In this document: positions 43,121-51,818 of the stretch, in pieces | Position numbering within the stretch: the stretch's first letter is position 1 | Layout of the letters: each line of letters opens with the position of its first letter | NCBI GenBank assembly: GCA_035631315.1 | Contig: DASQIZ010000107.1 | Location: 106,240-170,239 of the forward strand | Reading direction: 5' to 3' | Source of the DNA: 40CM-2-70-7 sp035631315 | Lineage (GTDB): Bacteria; Gemmatimonadota; Gemmatimonadetes; Gemmatimonadales; GWC2-71-9 | DNA length: 64,000 bases | Notes under the pieces: model-generated | The model's database searches: none | The model's input: the letters and a program-made list of their open reading frames with translations, nothing else | What the model was told of the DNA's origin: nothing | Program-made: the position numbers and the translations under genes

Positions 43121-44057
43121 AGACGGAGACCGGGATCCGGCGATGGAGTGTGGAAGACACCCGGGCGGCGATCGCCCCGGGCGTGAAGACGGTGTCGGCA
43201 AGGACGTCGGGGAGCATCGCGGGCGTGAACCAGCGATCCCGGCAATTGATCGGGAGGACGCGGGCGTGGACCCCGGCGCGGACCAGCAGCTCCGCGACAC
43301 TCGAGTAGAGTCCGCCCGTTTCGAAGTGATCTTCGACGGTCACGAGCAGGGTCGTGTGACGCGCGGCATCGAGGACCGCCTCCTCGTCGAGCGGCTTCGC
43401 GCTGCGGACGTTCACGACCCGCGCCGTGCAGCCGTCGGCCCGGAGCCGGTCGGCCGCTTGCCACACTTCGCGGAAGAGTGCGCCCGAGACCAGCAGGGTC
43501 ACGTTGTCCCGTTCGCCGGCCTGGAACACTTCGGCGCGCCCGATTTCGAATGGCTGGTGCGCGGTCACGGCCGGCCGGTCGCAGTAGCGGATGTACCAGG
43601 GGTGCGGATCGGACAGGATCACGGGAAGCCCGGTGACCAGGTCCTCCAGGTCCGCGGGGCAGAACACCCGCATCGAGGGAATGCCGCGCATCAGCGCGAC
43701 GTCCTCGAGGGCCTGATGCGTCGGACCGTTCGCCTCGGAGAGCACACCCGGCACCGCGCCGACGAGCTTCACCGCCAGTCCGGGAATCCCGACGTCGGTG
43801 CGAATGAACTCGAACGCCCGCATGGTCAGGAACGTGGCCAGGGCGTGCACCACGGGGATCCGTCCCCGGAGCGCGAGACCCGCCGCCATGCCGATCATCG
43901 TCTGCTCGGTGATGCCGGTGTCGAGAAAACGCGAACCCAGCTTCGCGGGCAGACCCCGAATGGCAGCCCGATTCTCGGCGGTGACCACGATCAGACGCGG
44001 ATCCTTCTCGGCGGCGGCGAGGAGGGTCGACTCGTAGGTGGCCATCGTCGTGCTCAT
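43113..44057 (-). CDS. transketolase-like protein, C-terminal (Pyr and C) subunit
   Basis: The 314-residue protein has the pyrimidine-binding domain of split transketolases: VVTAENRAAIRGLP, RFLDTGITEQTMIGMAAGLALRG, FLTMRAFEFIRTD and LVGAVPGVLSEANGPTHQALEDVALMR, then a C-terminal domain with LLVTVEDHFETGGL. Split enzymes of this type work with a separate N-terminal subunit, encoded next door and coupled by ATGA. The pair would move two-carbon units between sugars, here inside a ulosonate-type cluster rather than the pentose phosphate pathway. Confidence 0.9.
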
Positions 44058-44911
44058 CGCACCACCAGGGGTTCGCTCTCGAGCTCGGCGGGCGCGACGC
44101 CCTCGAGCTCAGCCACTAGCGCCTCGACTTCAGACGCCGACAAACGGACGAACCAGCGGTCCGCGCGGGCCTCGATGCTCGGCAGGCCACAGCCGCGGAT
44201 GGTGCGCGCCAGGATGACGCTGGGGCCTGTACCACCGAAGGGCAGTTCCTGGAACGCGGCGTGGATCTCGTCGAAGTTGTGCCCATCGACCGTCTGCACC
44301 GAACATCCGAACGCCGTGAACTTGTCGGCGAGCGGCTCGAGCGGGATCAGATCTTCGGTCCGCACGTTGGCCTGGAAGCCGTTCCGGTCGACCAGGAGCG
44401 TCAGGTTCCGGAGTCCGTGGGCCTTGGCGACCAGCAGGGCTTCCCAAATCGATCCCTCATTCAGCTCGCCGTCTCCCACGAGAACCACCACCCGGTTTTC
44501 GCCATGCGAGATGCGGATGTCGTAGGCGATGCCCATCCCCACTGACAGCAGGTGGCCGAGGGAGCCGGAGTGGAACTCGACACCGGGGACGTGCCGGTTC
44601 GGGTGCCAGTAGAGATGGTCCTTCGGCGACAGGTGGTTTTCCAGCCGCTGCCGGGCGATGAAGTCGAGCTCGGCGAGCGTGCCGTAGAGCGCCGGGACGT
44701 CGTGGCCCTTGGACAGCAGGAGGTAATCGCGCTTCGGATCGTCGAGGTGGCGCGGGTCCACCCGCAGGAAATGGCGGTAGAGATAAACCAGGAGGTCGGC
44801 GCAGGAGAGCGAAGCACCGAGGAAGCAGCCTCCGCCCCCGGCCATCCGGATGGCATGCCGGCGGACGTCACGCGCCAGACGTTCGAGCTCCTGGCGGTCG
44901 AGGTCCGTCAT
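44054..44911 (-). CDS. transketolase-like protein, N-terminal (TPP-binding) subunit
   Basis: The 285-residue protein has the thiamine diphosphate fold: LSKGHDVPALYGTLAE, FHSGSLGHLLSVGMGIA, and the TPP motif GDGELNEGSIWEALLVAKAHG followed by NLTLLVDRNG (GDG-x25-N form). It lacks the pyrimidine and C domains, which are on the next gene. ATG 44911 overlaps the stop of the cytidylyltransferase gene as ATGA. Upstream frames belong to that gene. Confidence 0.92.
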   Translation of the reverse strand: MTDLDRQELERLARDVRRHAIRMAGGGGCFLGASLSCADLLVYLYRHFLRVDPRHLDDPKRDYLLLSKGHDVPALYGTLAELDFIARQRLENHLSPKDHLYWHPNRHVPGVEFHSGSLGHLLSVGMGIAYDIRISHGENRVVVLVGDGELNEGSIWEALLVAKAHGLRNLTLLVDRNGFQANVRTEDLIPLEPLADKFTAFGCSVQTVDGHNFDEIHAAFQELPFGGTGPSVILARTIRGCGLPSIEARADRWFVRLSASEVEALVAELEGVAPAELESEPLVVR

Positions 44912-45720
44912 CGCGATCCCGCCAGTTGCGGCTCCCGGCCGTGGAGCGCCGGCAGCTCGTCGAGGTGCGCCTGGTACCACGCGACGCCCCGATGCCGCTC
45001 GTTGAGCGCAACGACTTCCGGGTGCAGATCGAGGAACCGGCGGACATCCCGCACCGTGTACCGCGGCTTGATCCCGGCGAGCGCCTCGTCGACGCGTCGG
45101 ATGACTTCGTAATCCTCTATATAGTCGAGCACGACGCGGTGGCTCAGCGCGCAGTGCTCTCCCGTCTCCCAGATCACGTTGCCGATCCGGAAGCGGTCGG
45201 GCTGGTTCCAGATGAACGGGGTGGTGTGTTCCCGCTCGAAGGGCTTCCGCGCTTCTTCCCACGCGGTCGCGAGCGCGTCGATGCTCATCACCTCCACGTC
45301 GAAGCCGTCCGGATAGGTGGCGGGGTGGAGGTTGGAGGCGTAGTCGAGCGCGTGTGCGTGCGCGAGGTAGTAGGCGAGCACACGGTCGATGACCGCCGGG
45401 TCGATCAGGGGGCAGTCGGACGGGATTTTCACGACGTGGCGGGCCCCGAACATCCGGGCCACGGCGAAATGACGGTCGAGCAGATCGGTCGGATGTCCCT
45501 GATAGCAGGTGACTTTTGCCCGGCCGGCCAGCGCGACGATCTCTTCATCCGCCGGGTCGGTCGTGGTCGCCACAACCACGGTGCCCGCGAGACGCGAAGC
45601 CTTCACGCGCTCGAGCATCCGTCCCAGGATGGTGGTGTCATACAGCGGGAGGAGCACTTTGCCGGGCAGACGGGACGACCCGGTGCGCGCCTGAATGACG
45701 GTGACCACATCACCGCTCAC
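44908..45720 (-). CDS. SpsF/NeuA-like cytidylyltransferase
   Basis: The 270-residue protein opens with VVTVIQARTGSSRLPGKVLLPL, the signature of SpsF-type nucleotidyltransferases. Then come VVATTTDPADEEI, a CYQGHPTDLLDRHF segment and the substrate-side DCPLIDPAVIDRVL. Such enzymes transfer CMP to ulosonic acids, though related proteins use other acceptors. GTG 45720 overlaps the previous stop as GTGA. In this operon it should activate the product of the HAD-NeuB fusion. Confidence 0.87.
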   Translation of the reverse strand: MSGDVVTVIQARTGSSRLPGKVLLPLYDTTILGRMLERVKASRLAGTVVVATTTDPADEEIVALAGRAKVTCYQGHPTDLLDRHFAVARMFGARHVVKIPSDCPLIDPAVIDRVLAYYLAHAHALDYASNLHPATYPDGFDVEVMSIDALATAWEEARKPFEREHTTPFIWNQPDRFRIGNVIWETGEHCALSHRVVLDYIEDYEVIRRVDEALAGIKPRYTVRDVRRFLDLHPEVVALNERHRGVAWYQAHLDELPALHGREPQLAGSR

Positions 45721-46715
45721 GACGCCGCCCTCAACTCGGGAGCCGCGTTCGCTTCGTCGAGCACCTGCCGGCAGACGTGGGCAATTCTCCGCGCGGAGGT
45801 CCCCCCGTTCTGCACGGGCAGGAGCCGGGACAACTCCTGGAGATCGAAGTAGCTGTGGCATTCCTTCCCCAGGGCCAGTCCGACGTAGGTCACGGACGAC
45901 CACTGGGTGATGAGGACGTCGCAGTTCGCGATCATGTGGTGGACGTTCCCGTCCACGTGAATCGTGGCGTCCGGGAGAACCTTGCGGATTTCCCTGATGG
46001 AGCGGCGGGCGTTCTCGTTGGGATGAAGCTTCACGATGACTTCACGCCCGCGTGCAACTTCCTGTACGTGATTGAAGAAGGCCCGGCGGTCATCCCGCTT
46101 GAACGTTTCGCGGGTGTCGGACGTGGCCACCAGGACGTAGCCGTGATGGGGGAAATCATTGTCCCGGTAGGCGCGGCAGTTGTCGAAGTTCGGGATGCCC
46201 GTGACCACCAGCCGGTCCTGGGGCACGCCCTTGGAGATGAAGAGGTCGCGGTACCCGTCCGACGCGACGCAGAACTTGGTGTAGGCGAGCGACAGGCCGG
46301 TGGCGGCGGTGCTCGCGACCCAGCGCGGCAGCCCCAGGGACTTCACCAGCGTGTACCCGAAGTTCTCGGGGTCGGTCATCCCTTCCTGGACGAGCACGAC
46401 GGGGCGGCCCCGGATGTTCCGCTGCACGATCAGGTCGGTGCAGGTCACGATGAGGTCGTAGGGACCCTGGTCACCGCGCTCGTCGAGGGGCAGACCATGG
46501 CGCGCCAGGTACTCATCGGTGTGGCGGCGCATCTGCCCGCCCAGGATGGTGAAGTCCAGCCAGCCGTGGCGGGTGAGCCAGTGGAGAAACCCGTCACAGT
46601 AGAAGGGGGTGAAGGAGGGTTCGACCCCTTCGAGGTTGGCGGCGATTTCGTGCATCATCGTGGTCTGATTCAGCGACCCACAGATGAAGAGCACGCGCGG
46701 AGCGGAGGTTCTCAT
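45717..46715 (-). CDS. GT-B-like transferase, CDP-glycerol/polysialyltransferase-like
   Basis: The protein of about 332 residues has a C-terminal half typical of GT-B enzymes of the CDP-glycerol glycerophosphotransferase or capsule polymerase type: VIVKLHPNENARRS, then ADCDVLITQWSSV-type wording (here IANCDVLITQWSSVTYVGLALGKE). The N-terminal half opens with RVLFICGSLNQTTMMHEIAANLE. It is the first gene of the operon; ATG 46715 was chosen, with GTG 46721 an alternative. It could transfer the CMP-activated sugar. The donor and acceptor are inferred, and a UDP-sugar epimerase-like role is not excluded. Confidence 0.65.
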   Translation of the reverse strand: MRTSAPRVLFICGSLNQTTMMHEIAANLEGVEPSFTPFYCDGFLHWLTRHGWLDFTILGGQMRRHTDEYLARHGLPLDERGDQGPYDLIVTCTDLIVQRNIRGRPVVLVQEGMTDPENFGYTLVKSLGLPRWVASTAATGLSLAYTKFCVASDGYRDLFISKGVPQDRLVVTGIPNFDNCRAYRDNDFPHHGYVLVATSDTRETFKRDDRRAFFNHVQEVARGREVIVKLHPNENARRSIREIRKVLPDATIHVDGNVHHMIANCDVLITQWSSVTYVGLALGKECHSYFDLQELSRLLPVQNGGTSARRIAHVCRQVLDEANAAPELRAAS

Positions 46716-46822
46716 CTGCACGGCGGAACCTACGCGCTGAAAGTTTTCGGCCCGCCTACGGGGATGTAACTGAACGGCAACAGTAGCCGCGGGGCGGCAC
46801 CCGTTGCCGATCGCGACGCCCC
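46716..46822. other. upstream region of the nine-gene operon and porin gene
   Basis: The space between the divergent operon and the porin gene holds no credible protein. The minus-strand start of the operon shows no clear Shine-Dalgarno sequence. The PHO-box-like repeat at its porin-proximal end is listed separately, and could serve either direction. Confidence 0.35.
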
Positions 46823-46840
46823 GTTACACAATCGTTACGT
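46823..46840 (+). promoter_or_regulatory. PHO-box-like repeat upstream of porin-pst genes
   Basis: GTTACAC (46823-46829), AATC, GTTACGT (46834-46840) are two 7-base repeats starting 11 bases apart. The same AATC spacer and GTTAC core recur before pstC. A -10-like TGTGAT follows after about 14 bases. The site is 64 to 115 bases from the possible porin starts. Confidence 0.6.
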
Positions 46841-46937
46841 CAATCGCCCGACTCTGTGATTTGAAAGGGCGTTTGTAACACGCGAAATGAAGAACCGTTT
46901 CCACGCAGTTCTCCAAATCACTCCCCTGGAGGGAATC

Positions 46938-47990
46938 TTGAACGCCTCACTTCGCCGCTTCATGCTCACCGCCGGCTTCGCGGCCCTGGTTGCCGCGCCC
47001 GCCGTCGCGCAGAACTCGGCTCCCGCCGCGCCGCAGGTGGCGGTGGGCGGCGTAGTCTACGCCCAGTACTTCTATCAGCTGAAGGACACGGCAGCGCATT
47101 TCAACGCCTTCGACGTCACCCGGGCGTACCTCAACGTGATCGGTCATTTCTCGGGCGGCATCACGACCCGCGTGACGGCCGACATCGCGCACAGCGCGGC
47201 GGTTGGTGCGTCGCAGACGTTCCGGCTGAAGTACGCCTACGCCGGTTGGAACCCTGAAGGCAGCGACCTGACCTACAAGCTCGGTCTCTTCCAGACTCCG
47301 TGGCTCGACTGGGAGGAAGCGCTCTGGGATTACCGCATGGAAGGCGCCACGGTCTTCGATCGCGCCGGGTACCTGGCCTCCTCCGACTTCGGCATCGGGG
47401 CTGACGGCAACATCAATAAGGAGCAGGTGGACTTCCAGGCCGGCATTTTCGACAACGGTAGCTACTCCACCGGCTTGGGTGACCAGCGCAAGAACATCCA
47501 GGCACGCCTCTCGGTGCGGGCGATGAATACGGATGATGCCAGCCGGGTGGGCGGCCTTCGCGTTACGGCCTTCGCGCTGGTTGGCAAGCCGGTCACGGGA
47601 GGCACCCAGTCGCGCTTCCTGGGCATGGTCTCCTACAAGTCGAAGACCCTGACCTTGGCGGCCGAGGGCGGCGTGACGGATGACTCGCTCAGCGCCAGCG
47701 CCGCGCCCACGAAGGGCCAGGTCATCAGCGCCTTCGGCGTTTATCACTTCACCGACTCCCCGGTGGCCCTGATCGCCCGCTTCGACAACATCAAGCCCAA
47801 CAAGGCCGCGCTCTCCACGGTCCCGGGCTTCACCAACACCCGGCTCATCGCCGGCGTGTCGTACCAGCTGACCACCAACGTCCGGCTGCTCGGCGACGTT
47901 GACTTGCTCTCGTACAAGAACGGCTCGCCGACCCCGGCGGCCGAAGCGGCTCGCGAGCTTGCCCAGTTCCAAGCCCAGTTCACGTTCTAA
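46938..47990 (+). CDS. porin-like outer-membrane protein
   Basis: The TTG at 46938 has GGAGGG at ideal distance and yields 350 residues with signal peptide LTAGFAALVAAPAVA-QN. ATG 46887 (367 residues) lacks a ribosome site and is less likely. The mature protein alternates strand-like segments (VAVGGVVYAQYFYQL, GITTRVTADIAHS, FRLKYAYAGWN, LTYKLGLFQTPW, FDVTRAYLNVIG) and ends in aromatic FTF, the usual porin C terminus. It resembles phosphate-selective or other trimeric porins only loosely. Its position directly before pstS makes a phosphate or polyphosphate uptake pore likely. Confidence 0.7.
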   Translation: MNASLRRFMLTAGFAALVAAPAVAQNSAPAAPQVAVGGVVYAQYFYQLKDTAAHFNAFDVTRAYLNVIGHFSGGITTRVTADIAHSAAVGASQTFRLKYAYAGWNPEGSDLTYKLGLFQTPWLDWEEALWDYRMEGATVFDRAGYLASSDFGIGADGNINKEQVDFQAGIFDNGSYSTGLGDQRKNIQARLSVRAMNTDDASRVGGLRVTAFALVGKPVTGGTQSRFLGMVSYKSKTLTLAAEGGVTDDSLSASAAPTKGQVISAFGVYHFTDSPVALIARFDNIKPNKAALSTVPGFTNTRLIAGVSYQLTTNVRLLGDVDLLSYKNGSPTPAAEAARELAQFQAQFTF

Positions 47991-48008
47991 GCGGGGAGAC
48001 GACACGAC

Positions 48009-49067
48009 ATGAAGAAGCAGCTGACCGTCGCGGTGCTCGCCATGGGAGCCTTTACGGCCCCCCTGGCGGCACAGACCAAGATCACGGGTGCGGGATCGAC
48101 GTTCTCGAACATCCTGTACACGGATTGGATGCAGACGTACAACAAGGCCCACGCCGATGTGCAGTTCAACTATCAGTCCATCGGCTCGGGCGCCGGGATC
48201 CGCCAGTTCTCGGACAAGACTGTGGATTTCGGGGCCTCCGACGCTCCCATGACCGATTCGGCGATGGGCGCGATCAGCGGCAACGTGCTCCATATCCCCA
48301 CCGAGTTGGGGGGCGTGCCGCCCACGTACAACATCCCGGGCGTGACCGCGCAGCTGAAGTTCTCCGGCCCGGTGCTGGCGGACATCTTCCTCGGCACCAT
48401 CACGAAATGGAATGACGCCCGCATCGTGGCGGACAACCCGGGCGTGAAGCTGCCCGATCAGGACATCGTGGTGGTGCACCGGTCCGACGGGTCCGGCACC
48501 AGCTTCATCCTTACCGACTTCCTCTCCAAGGTGAGCCCGGATTGGGCCTCCAAGGTCGGCAAGGGCACGGCCGTGAACTGGCCGGTGGGTCTGGGCGCCA
48601 AGGGCTCGGAAGGTGTCTCCGCGACGGTCAAGCAGACGCCCGGCGCGATCGGGTACGTCGAGCTGGGCTACGCCCTGGCGAATCACCTGCCGGTGGGTGC
48701 GGTGAAGAACAAGGCCGGCAAGTTCGTCGCGGCCTCGGTGCAAAGCGTCACGGCGGCCGCCGCTGCGGCGTTGAAGACCATGTCGCCGACCACCGACTTC
48801 CGGGTCTCGATCACCAATCCGGACGGGGCGGACGCGTATCCGATTTCGAGCTTCACGTGGATGCTGGTGCACAAGGACTACGAGGACGCGGCCAAAGCCA
48901 AGGCGATCGTACAGTACACCTGGTGGGCCGTGACCACCGGGCAGGAGCGCTGCGGCGAGCTCGGGTACGCCCCGCTGCCGAAGGCCCTGCAGCCCTGGCT
49001 GGAAGCGCGGCTCAAGACCATCACGGCCGGTGGCACCGCCGTGTGGAGCGGCCCGGCAGGCCGGTAA
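48009..49067 (+). CDS. pstS: phosphate-binding protein PstS
   Basis: The 352-residue protein has a signal peptide (MKKQLTVAVLAMGAFTAPLAA, about 1-21) and the PstS fold: ITGAGSTFSNILYTDWM, YQSIGSGAGIRQF, VDFGASDAPM, then VVHRSDGSGTSFILTDFL and GYVELGYAL. The T-x-S and D-x-S-G ligand loops that hold phosphate are present. It should bring phosphate to PstCA in the periplasm. A terminator-like hairpin follows, so PstS can be made in excess over the membrane parts. Confidence 0.96.
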   Translation: MKKQLTVAVLAMGAFTAPLAAQTKITGAGSTFSNILYTDWMQTYNKAHADVQFNYQSIGSGAGIRQFSDKTVDFGASDAPMTDSAMGAISGNVLHIPTELGGVPPTYNIPGVTAQLKFSGPVLADIFLGTITKWNDARIVADNPGVKLPDQDIVVVHRSDGSGTSFILTDFLSKVSPDWASKVGKGTAVNWPVGLGAKGSEGVSATVKQTPGAIGYVELGYALANHLPVGAVKNKAGKFVAASVQSVTAAAAAALKTMSPTTDFRVSITNPDGADAYPISSFTWMLVHKDYEDAAKAKAIVQYTWWAVTTGQERCGELGYAPLPKALQPWLEARLKTITAGGTAVWSGPAGR

Positions 49068-49093
49068 CTCCCTCCAAACCGACTGTCGGCGCT

Positions 49094-49124
49094 ACCCCCG
49101 AAGGTTGGCTACTTCGGGGGTTTC
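49094..49124 (+). terminator. attenuating terminator between pstS and pstC
   Basis: ACCCCCGAAG (49094-49103) pairs with CTTCGGGGGT (49112-49121) around an 8-base loop, and TTT follows. The ten-pair stem with a short U-run lies 27 bases after the pstS stop. Partial termination here would give the high PstS ratio known for phosphate transport operons. Confidence 0.7.
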
Positions 49125-49138
49125 GCCGTCACGGGGGG

Positions 49139-49156
49139 GTGACGCAATCGTTACAA
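49139..49156 (+). promoter_or_regulatory. PHO-box-like repeat upstream of pstC
   Basis: GTGACGC (49139-49145), AATC, GTTACAA (49150-49156) have the 7-4-7 geometry and share AATC-GTTAC with the site before the porin gene. It lies 47 bases before pstC and just after the terminator, suggesting that pstC has its own regulated promoter. Confidence 0.6.
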
Positions 49157-49202
49157 ACCCGTGATGGTAGGGGAAACCACCCCCGGTAAACTCTCCCGCG
49201 CG

Positions 49203-50219
49203 ATGTCCACCACGTTTCCCCAGACAATTACTTCAGCGCCCTCGGAGCCGATGGCTCCTGCCTCCACTCTCAGCGCCGCTCCCCGTCCGACGCGGCGCCA
49301 CTACGGCGACCGGGTCTACCGGTGGCTGCTGACCGCCCTCGCCCTCACGCTGCCCCTGCTCCTCGTCGCCATCGTGGCCGAGTTGATCGTCAGCTCGTGG
49401 CCGTCGATTCACAAGTTCGGGTTTTCGTTCATCTGGACGTCGGTCTGGGACCCCGTGGGCGAGGTCTACGGCGCGGCGCCGATGATTTTCGGCACCCTGG
49501 TCTCCTCGCTGCTGGCGCTCGTCATCGCCGTACCGCTGTCCCTCGGCGTCGCGATCTTCCTGACCGAGTTCGCGCCCAAGTGGCTCCGGCAGCCGGTGGC
49601 CTTCCTGGTGGAGCTCCTGGCGGCGATCCCCAGCGTGGTCTATGGCCTCTGGGGCATCTACGTCCTGATCCCCCTGCTCCGCGATTACGCCGCACCCCCG
49701 ATTCGCGCACTCCTGGGCTGGACCCCGCTGTTCAACGGCATCTTCTACGGCAACTCGATGCTGGCGGGCGGCATCATCCTCGCCATCATGATCGTGCCCT
49801 ACATCGCCGCGATCTCGCGCGAAGTGCTGCTCGCGGTCCCCGCCACGCAGCGGGAGGCCGCACTGGGACTCGGCGCCACCCGCTGGGAAGCCGTGTGGGG
49901 TGCCGTCCTGCCGTACGGACGCGCCGGCATCATCGGTGCCGTCATGCTCGGCCTGGGGCGCGCGCTCGGTGAGACGATGGCGGTCACCATGGTGATTGGA
50001 AACCGGCACGACATCGCCCTTTCGCTCTTCCAGCCCGGTTACACCATGGCCGCGGCCATCGCGAACGAGTTCAGCGAAGCCACGTCGACCATGTACTTGT
50101 CGGCGCTCTTCGAAGTCGGGCTCGTGCTCTTTGTGATCACCATCGGCGTGAACGCGTTTGCCCGCCTACTGGTCTGGCGCGTGGCGCGCGGCACCGCCGT
50201 GGGAAGCAAGGCCCTGTGA
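49203..50219 (+). CDS. pstC: phosphate ABC transporter permease PstC
   Basis: The 338-residue permease has about six membrane segments and the pst/ModB-type coupling motif EAALGLGATRWEAVWGAVLP near residue 235, which contacts PstB. FGTLVSSLLALVIAVPLSLG and LAAIPSVVYGLWG are typical of PstC. The N terminus carries a long Pro/Ser/Ala-rich cytoplasmic extension of about 35 residues. ATG 49203 is used; an earlier frame start at 49161 has less support. Its stop overlaps pstA. Confidence 0.95.
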   Translation: MSTTFPQTITSAPSEPMAPASTLSAAPRPTRRHYGDRVYRWLLTALALTLPLLLVAIVAELIVSSWPSIHKFGFSFIWTSVWDPVGEVYGAAPMIFGTLVSSLLALVIAVPLSLGVAIFLTEFAPKWLRQPVAFLVELLAAIPSVVYGLWGIYVLIPLLRDYAAPPIRALLGWTPLFNGIFYGNSMLAGGIILAIMIVPYIAAISREVLLAVPATQREAALGLGATRWEAVWGAVLPYGRAGIIGAVMLGLGRALGETMAVTMVIGNRHDIALSLFQPGYTMAAAIANEFSEATSTMYLSALFEVGLVLFVITIGVNAFARLLVWRVARGTAVGSKAL

Positions 50220-51058
50220 GCATCCGCGTCGCCACGCGCCGCATCAAGAGCGGGTTCTTCACCGGCCTCGTGGTGTGCCTCTGCTTCCTGGCGGTCCTGC
50301 CCCTATTCCTGATCTTCGCGGATCTGGTCCACAAGGGCGCGTCGTCCATCAACTGGGACTTCTTCGTGAAGATCCCAGTCGCCGCGGGACAGTCCGGCGG
50401 CGGCGTGTCGAACGCCATCGTCGGCACCATCATCATCGTGATGATCGCCTGCGCCGTTGGTATCCCGATCGGGATCGGGACCGGCCTGTACCTCGCCGAA
50501 TACGGCATCGGAAAGCTGGGCTGGTTCGTCCGGTTCCTCGCGGACGTCCTGAACGGCACGCCATCGATCGTCGTGGGCATTTTCGCCTGGACCTGGTTCG
50601 TGAAGCCGGTCCACCACTTCTCCGCGCTGGCGGGGGGGGTCGCCCTGGCTCTGCTGATGGTGCCCATGCTCGCGCGCACCACCGAAGAGATGCTGCGCCT
50701 GGTGCCGAATTCCCTCCGGGAAGCCGCCCTGGCGCTCGGATACCCCCGGTGGCGCACGTCCCTGTCCGTGATGGCGCGGGTGGCACTCTCCGGGATCGTG
50801 ACCGGCTCGCTCGTGGGTGTCGCCCGCGTGGCAGGCGAGACGGCCCCTCTGCTCTTTACGGCGCTCGGGAACATCAATTTCGATACGAACATCAAAGAGC
50901 CGATGCAGACGCTCTCGCTCCAGATCTTCACCTACGCCACCGGGCCCTTCGAGGACTGGCACCGTCTGGCGTGGGCCTCGGCCCTCGTCCTCATGTCCCT
51001 CGTGCTCGCCCTCGCGCTGGCGGCCCGCTGGGCCACCCGCAAGCGGTATGGCACCTGA
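50216..51058 (+). CDS. pstA: phosphate ABC transporter permease PstA
   Basis: GTG 50216 overlaps pstC as GTGA. The 280-residue protein has six membrane segments, the LNGTPSIVVGIFAWTW segment and the EAALALGYPRWRTSLSVMAR coupling loop, then TAPLLFTALG and the terminal ARWATRKR tail. It pairs with PstC to form the phosphate channel. Confidence 0.95.
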   Translation: MSIRVATRRIKSGFFTGLVVCLCFLAVLPLFLIFADLVHKGASSINWDFFVKIPVAAGQSGGGVSNAIVGTIIIVMIACAVGIPIGIGTGLYLAEYGIGKLGWFVRFLADVLNGTPSIVVGIFAWTWFVKPVHHFSALAGGVALALLMVPMLARTTEEMLRLVPNSLREAALALGYPRWRTSLSVMARVALSGIVTGSLVGVARVAGETAPLLFTALGNINFDTNIKEPMQTLSLQIFTYATGPFEDWHRLAWASALVLMSLVLALALAARWATRKRYGT

Positions 51059-51818
51059 GACCCTGGTGCAACTCGAGACCCGCCGCCTCTCCGCGCTGTT
51101 CAACCGGAACGTGATCGTCCGGGAGGTCAGCCTCCCCTTTCCGCGCCACACGGTGACGGCCATCATCGGCCCCTCCGGGTGCGGCAAGAGCACATTCCTG
51201 CGGTGCCTCAACCGGATGCACGAGCTGTCCGAGGGCGGGTGGGCGACCGGACAGGTGCTCCTGGATGGCCACGACATCTACGGCGGCAGCCTCGAAGCCG
51301 TCGACGTCCGCCGGCAGGTCGGCATGGTCTTCCAGCGGCCCACGCCGTTCCCGACGATGTCCATCTACGACAACGTCGCCGCGGGACTCCGCGTGAATGG
51401 CCGGATCCCCCATAAGCAGATGGACGAGATCGTGGAGCGGGCCCTCAAGCAGGCGGCCCTCTGGGACGAGGTGAAGGACCGGCTCAAGGGCAGCGCCGTC
51501 GCCCTCTCAGGCGGCCAGCAGCAGCGCCTGTGCGTGGCGCGGGCCGTGGCCCCCGCCCCCGAGGTCCTGCTCCTGGACGAGCCGACCGCGGCCCTCGACC
51601 CCGCCGGGACCCAGCGGATTGAAGAGCTCTGCACCGAACTCAAGAAGCGGTATACGATCGTGATCGTGACGCACAACATGCAGCAGGCGGCCCGGGTGTC
51701 GGATTTCACGGCCTTCTTCTATATGGGCCGTCTGGTCGAGGTCGGCGCCACGCAGCAGATGTTCACCAAGCCGAACGACCCGCAGACCGAGGCCTACATC
51801 ACGGGACGGTTCGGATGA
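51048..51818 (+). CDS. pstB: phosphate ABC transporter ATP-binding protein PstB (first copy)
   Basis: The 256-residue protein begins at ATG 51048, overlapping the pstA end by 11 bases. It has Walker A IGPSGCGKST, the D loop and Q loop, FQRPTPFPTMSIYDNVAAG, signature LSGGQQQRLCVARAV, and Walker B EVLLLDEPTAALDP. This is a full, active-looking PstB. A second pstB follows directly, which is unusual. The two differ in sequence, so neither is a recent copy. Confidence 0.94.
   Translation: MAPETLVQLETRRLSALFNRNVIVREVSLPFPRHTVTAIIGPSGCGKSTFLRCLNRMHELSEGGWATGQVLLDGHDIYGGSLEAVDVRRQVGMVFQRPTPFPTMSIYDNVAAGLRVNGRIPHKQMDEIVERALKQAALWDEVKDRLKGSAVALSGGQQQRLCVARAVAPAPEVLLLDEPTAALDPAGTQRIEELCTELKKRYTIVIVTHNMQQAARVSDFTAFFYMGRLVEVGATQQMFTKPNDPQTEAYITGRFG

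Noticed and set aside
46947..48872. Minus-strand open frame of 641 residues
   Set aside because: It is antisense to both the porin-like and pstS genes, is Arg/His/Gly-rich and has no domain; it results from high GC content.
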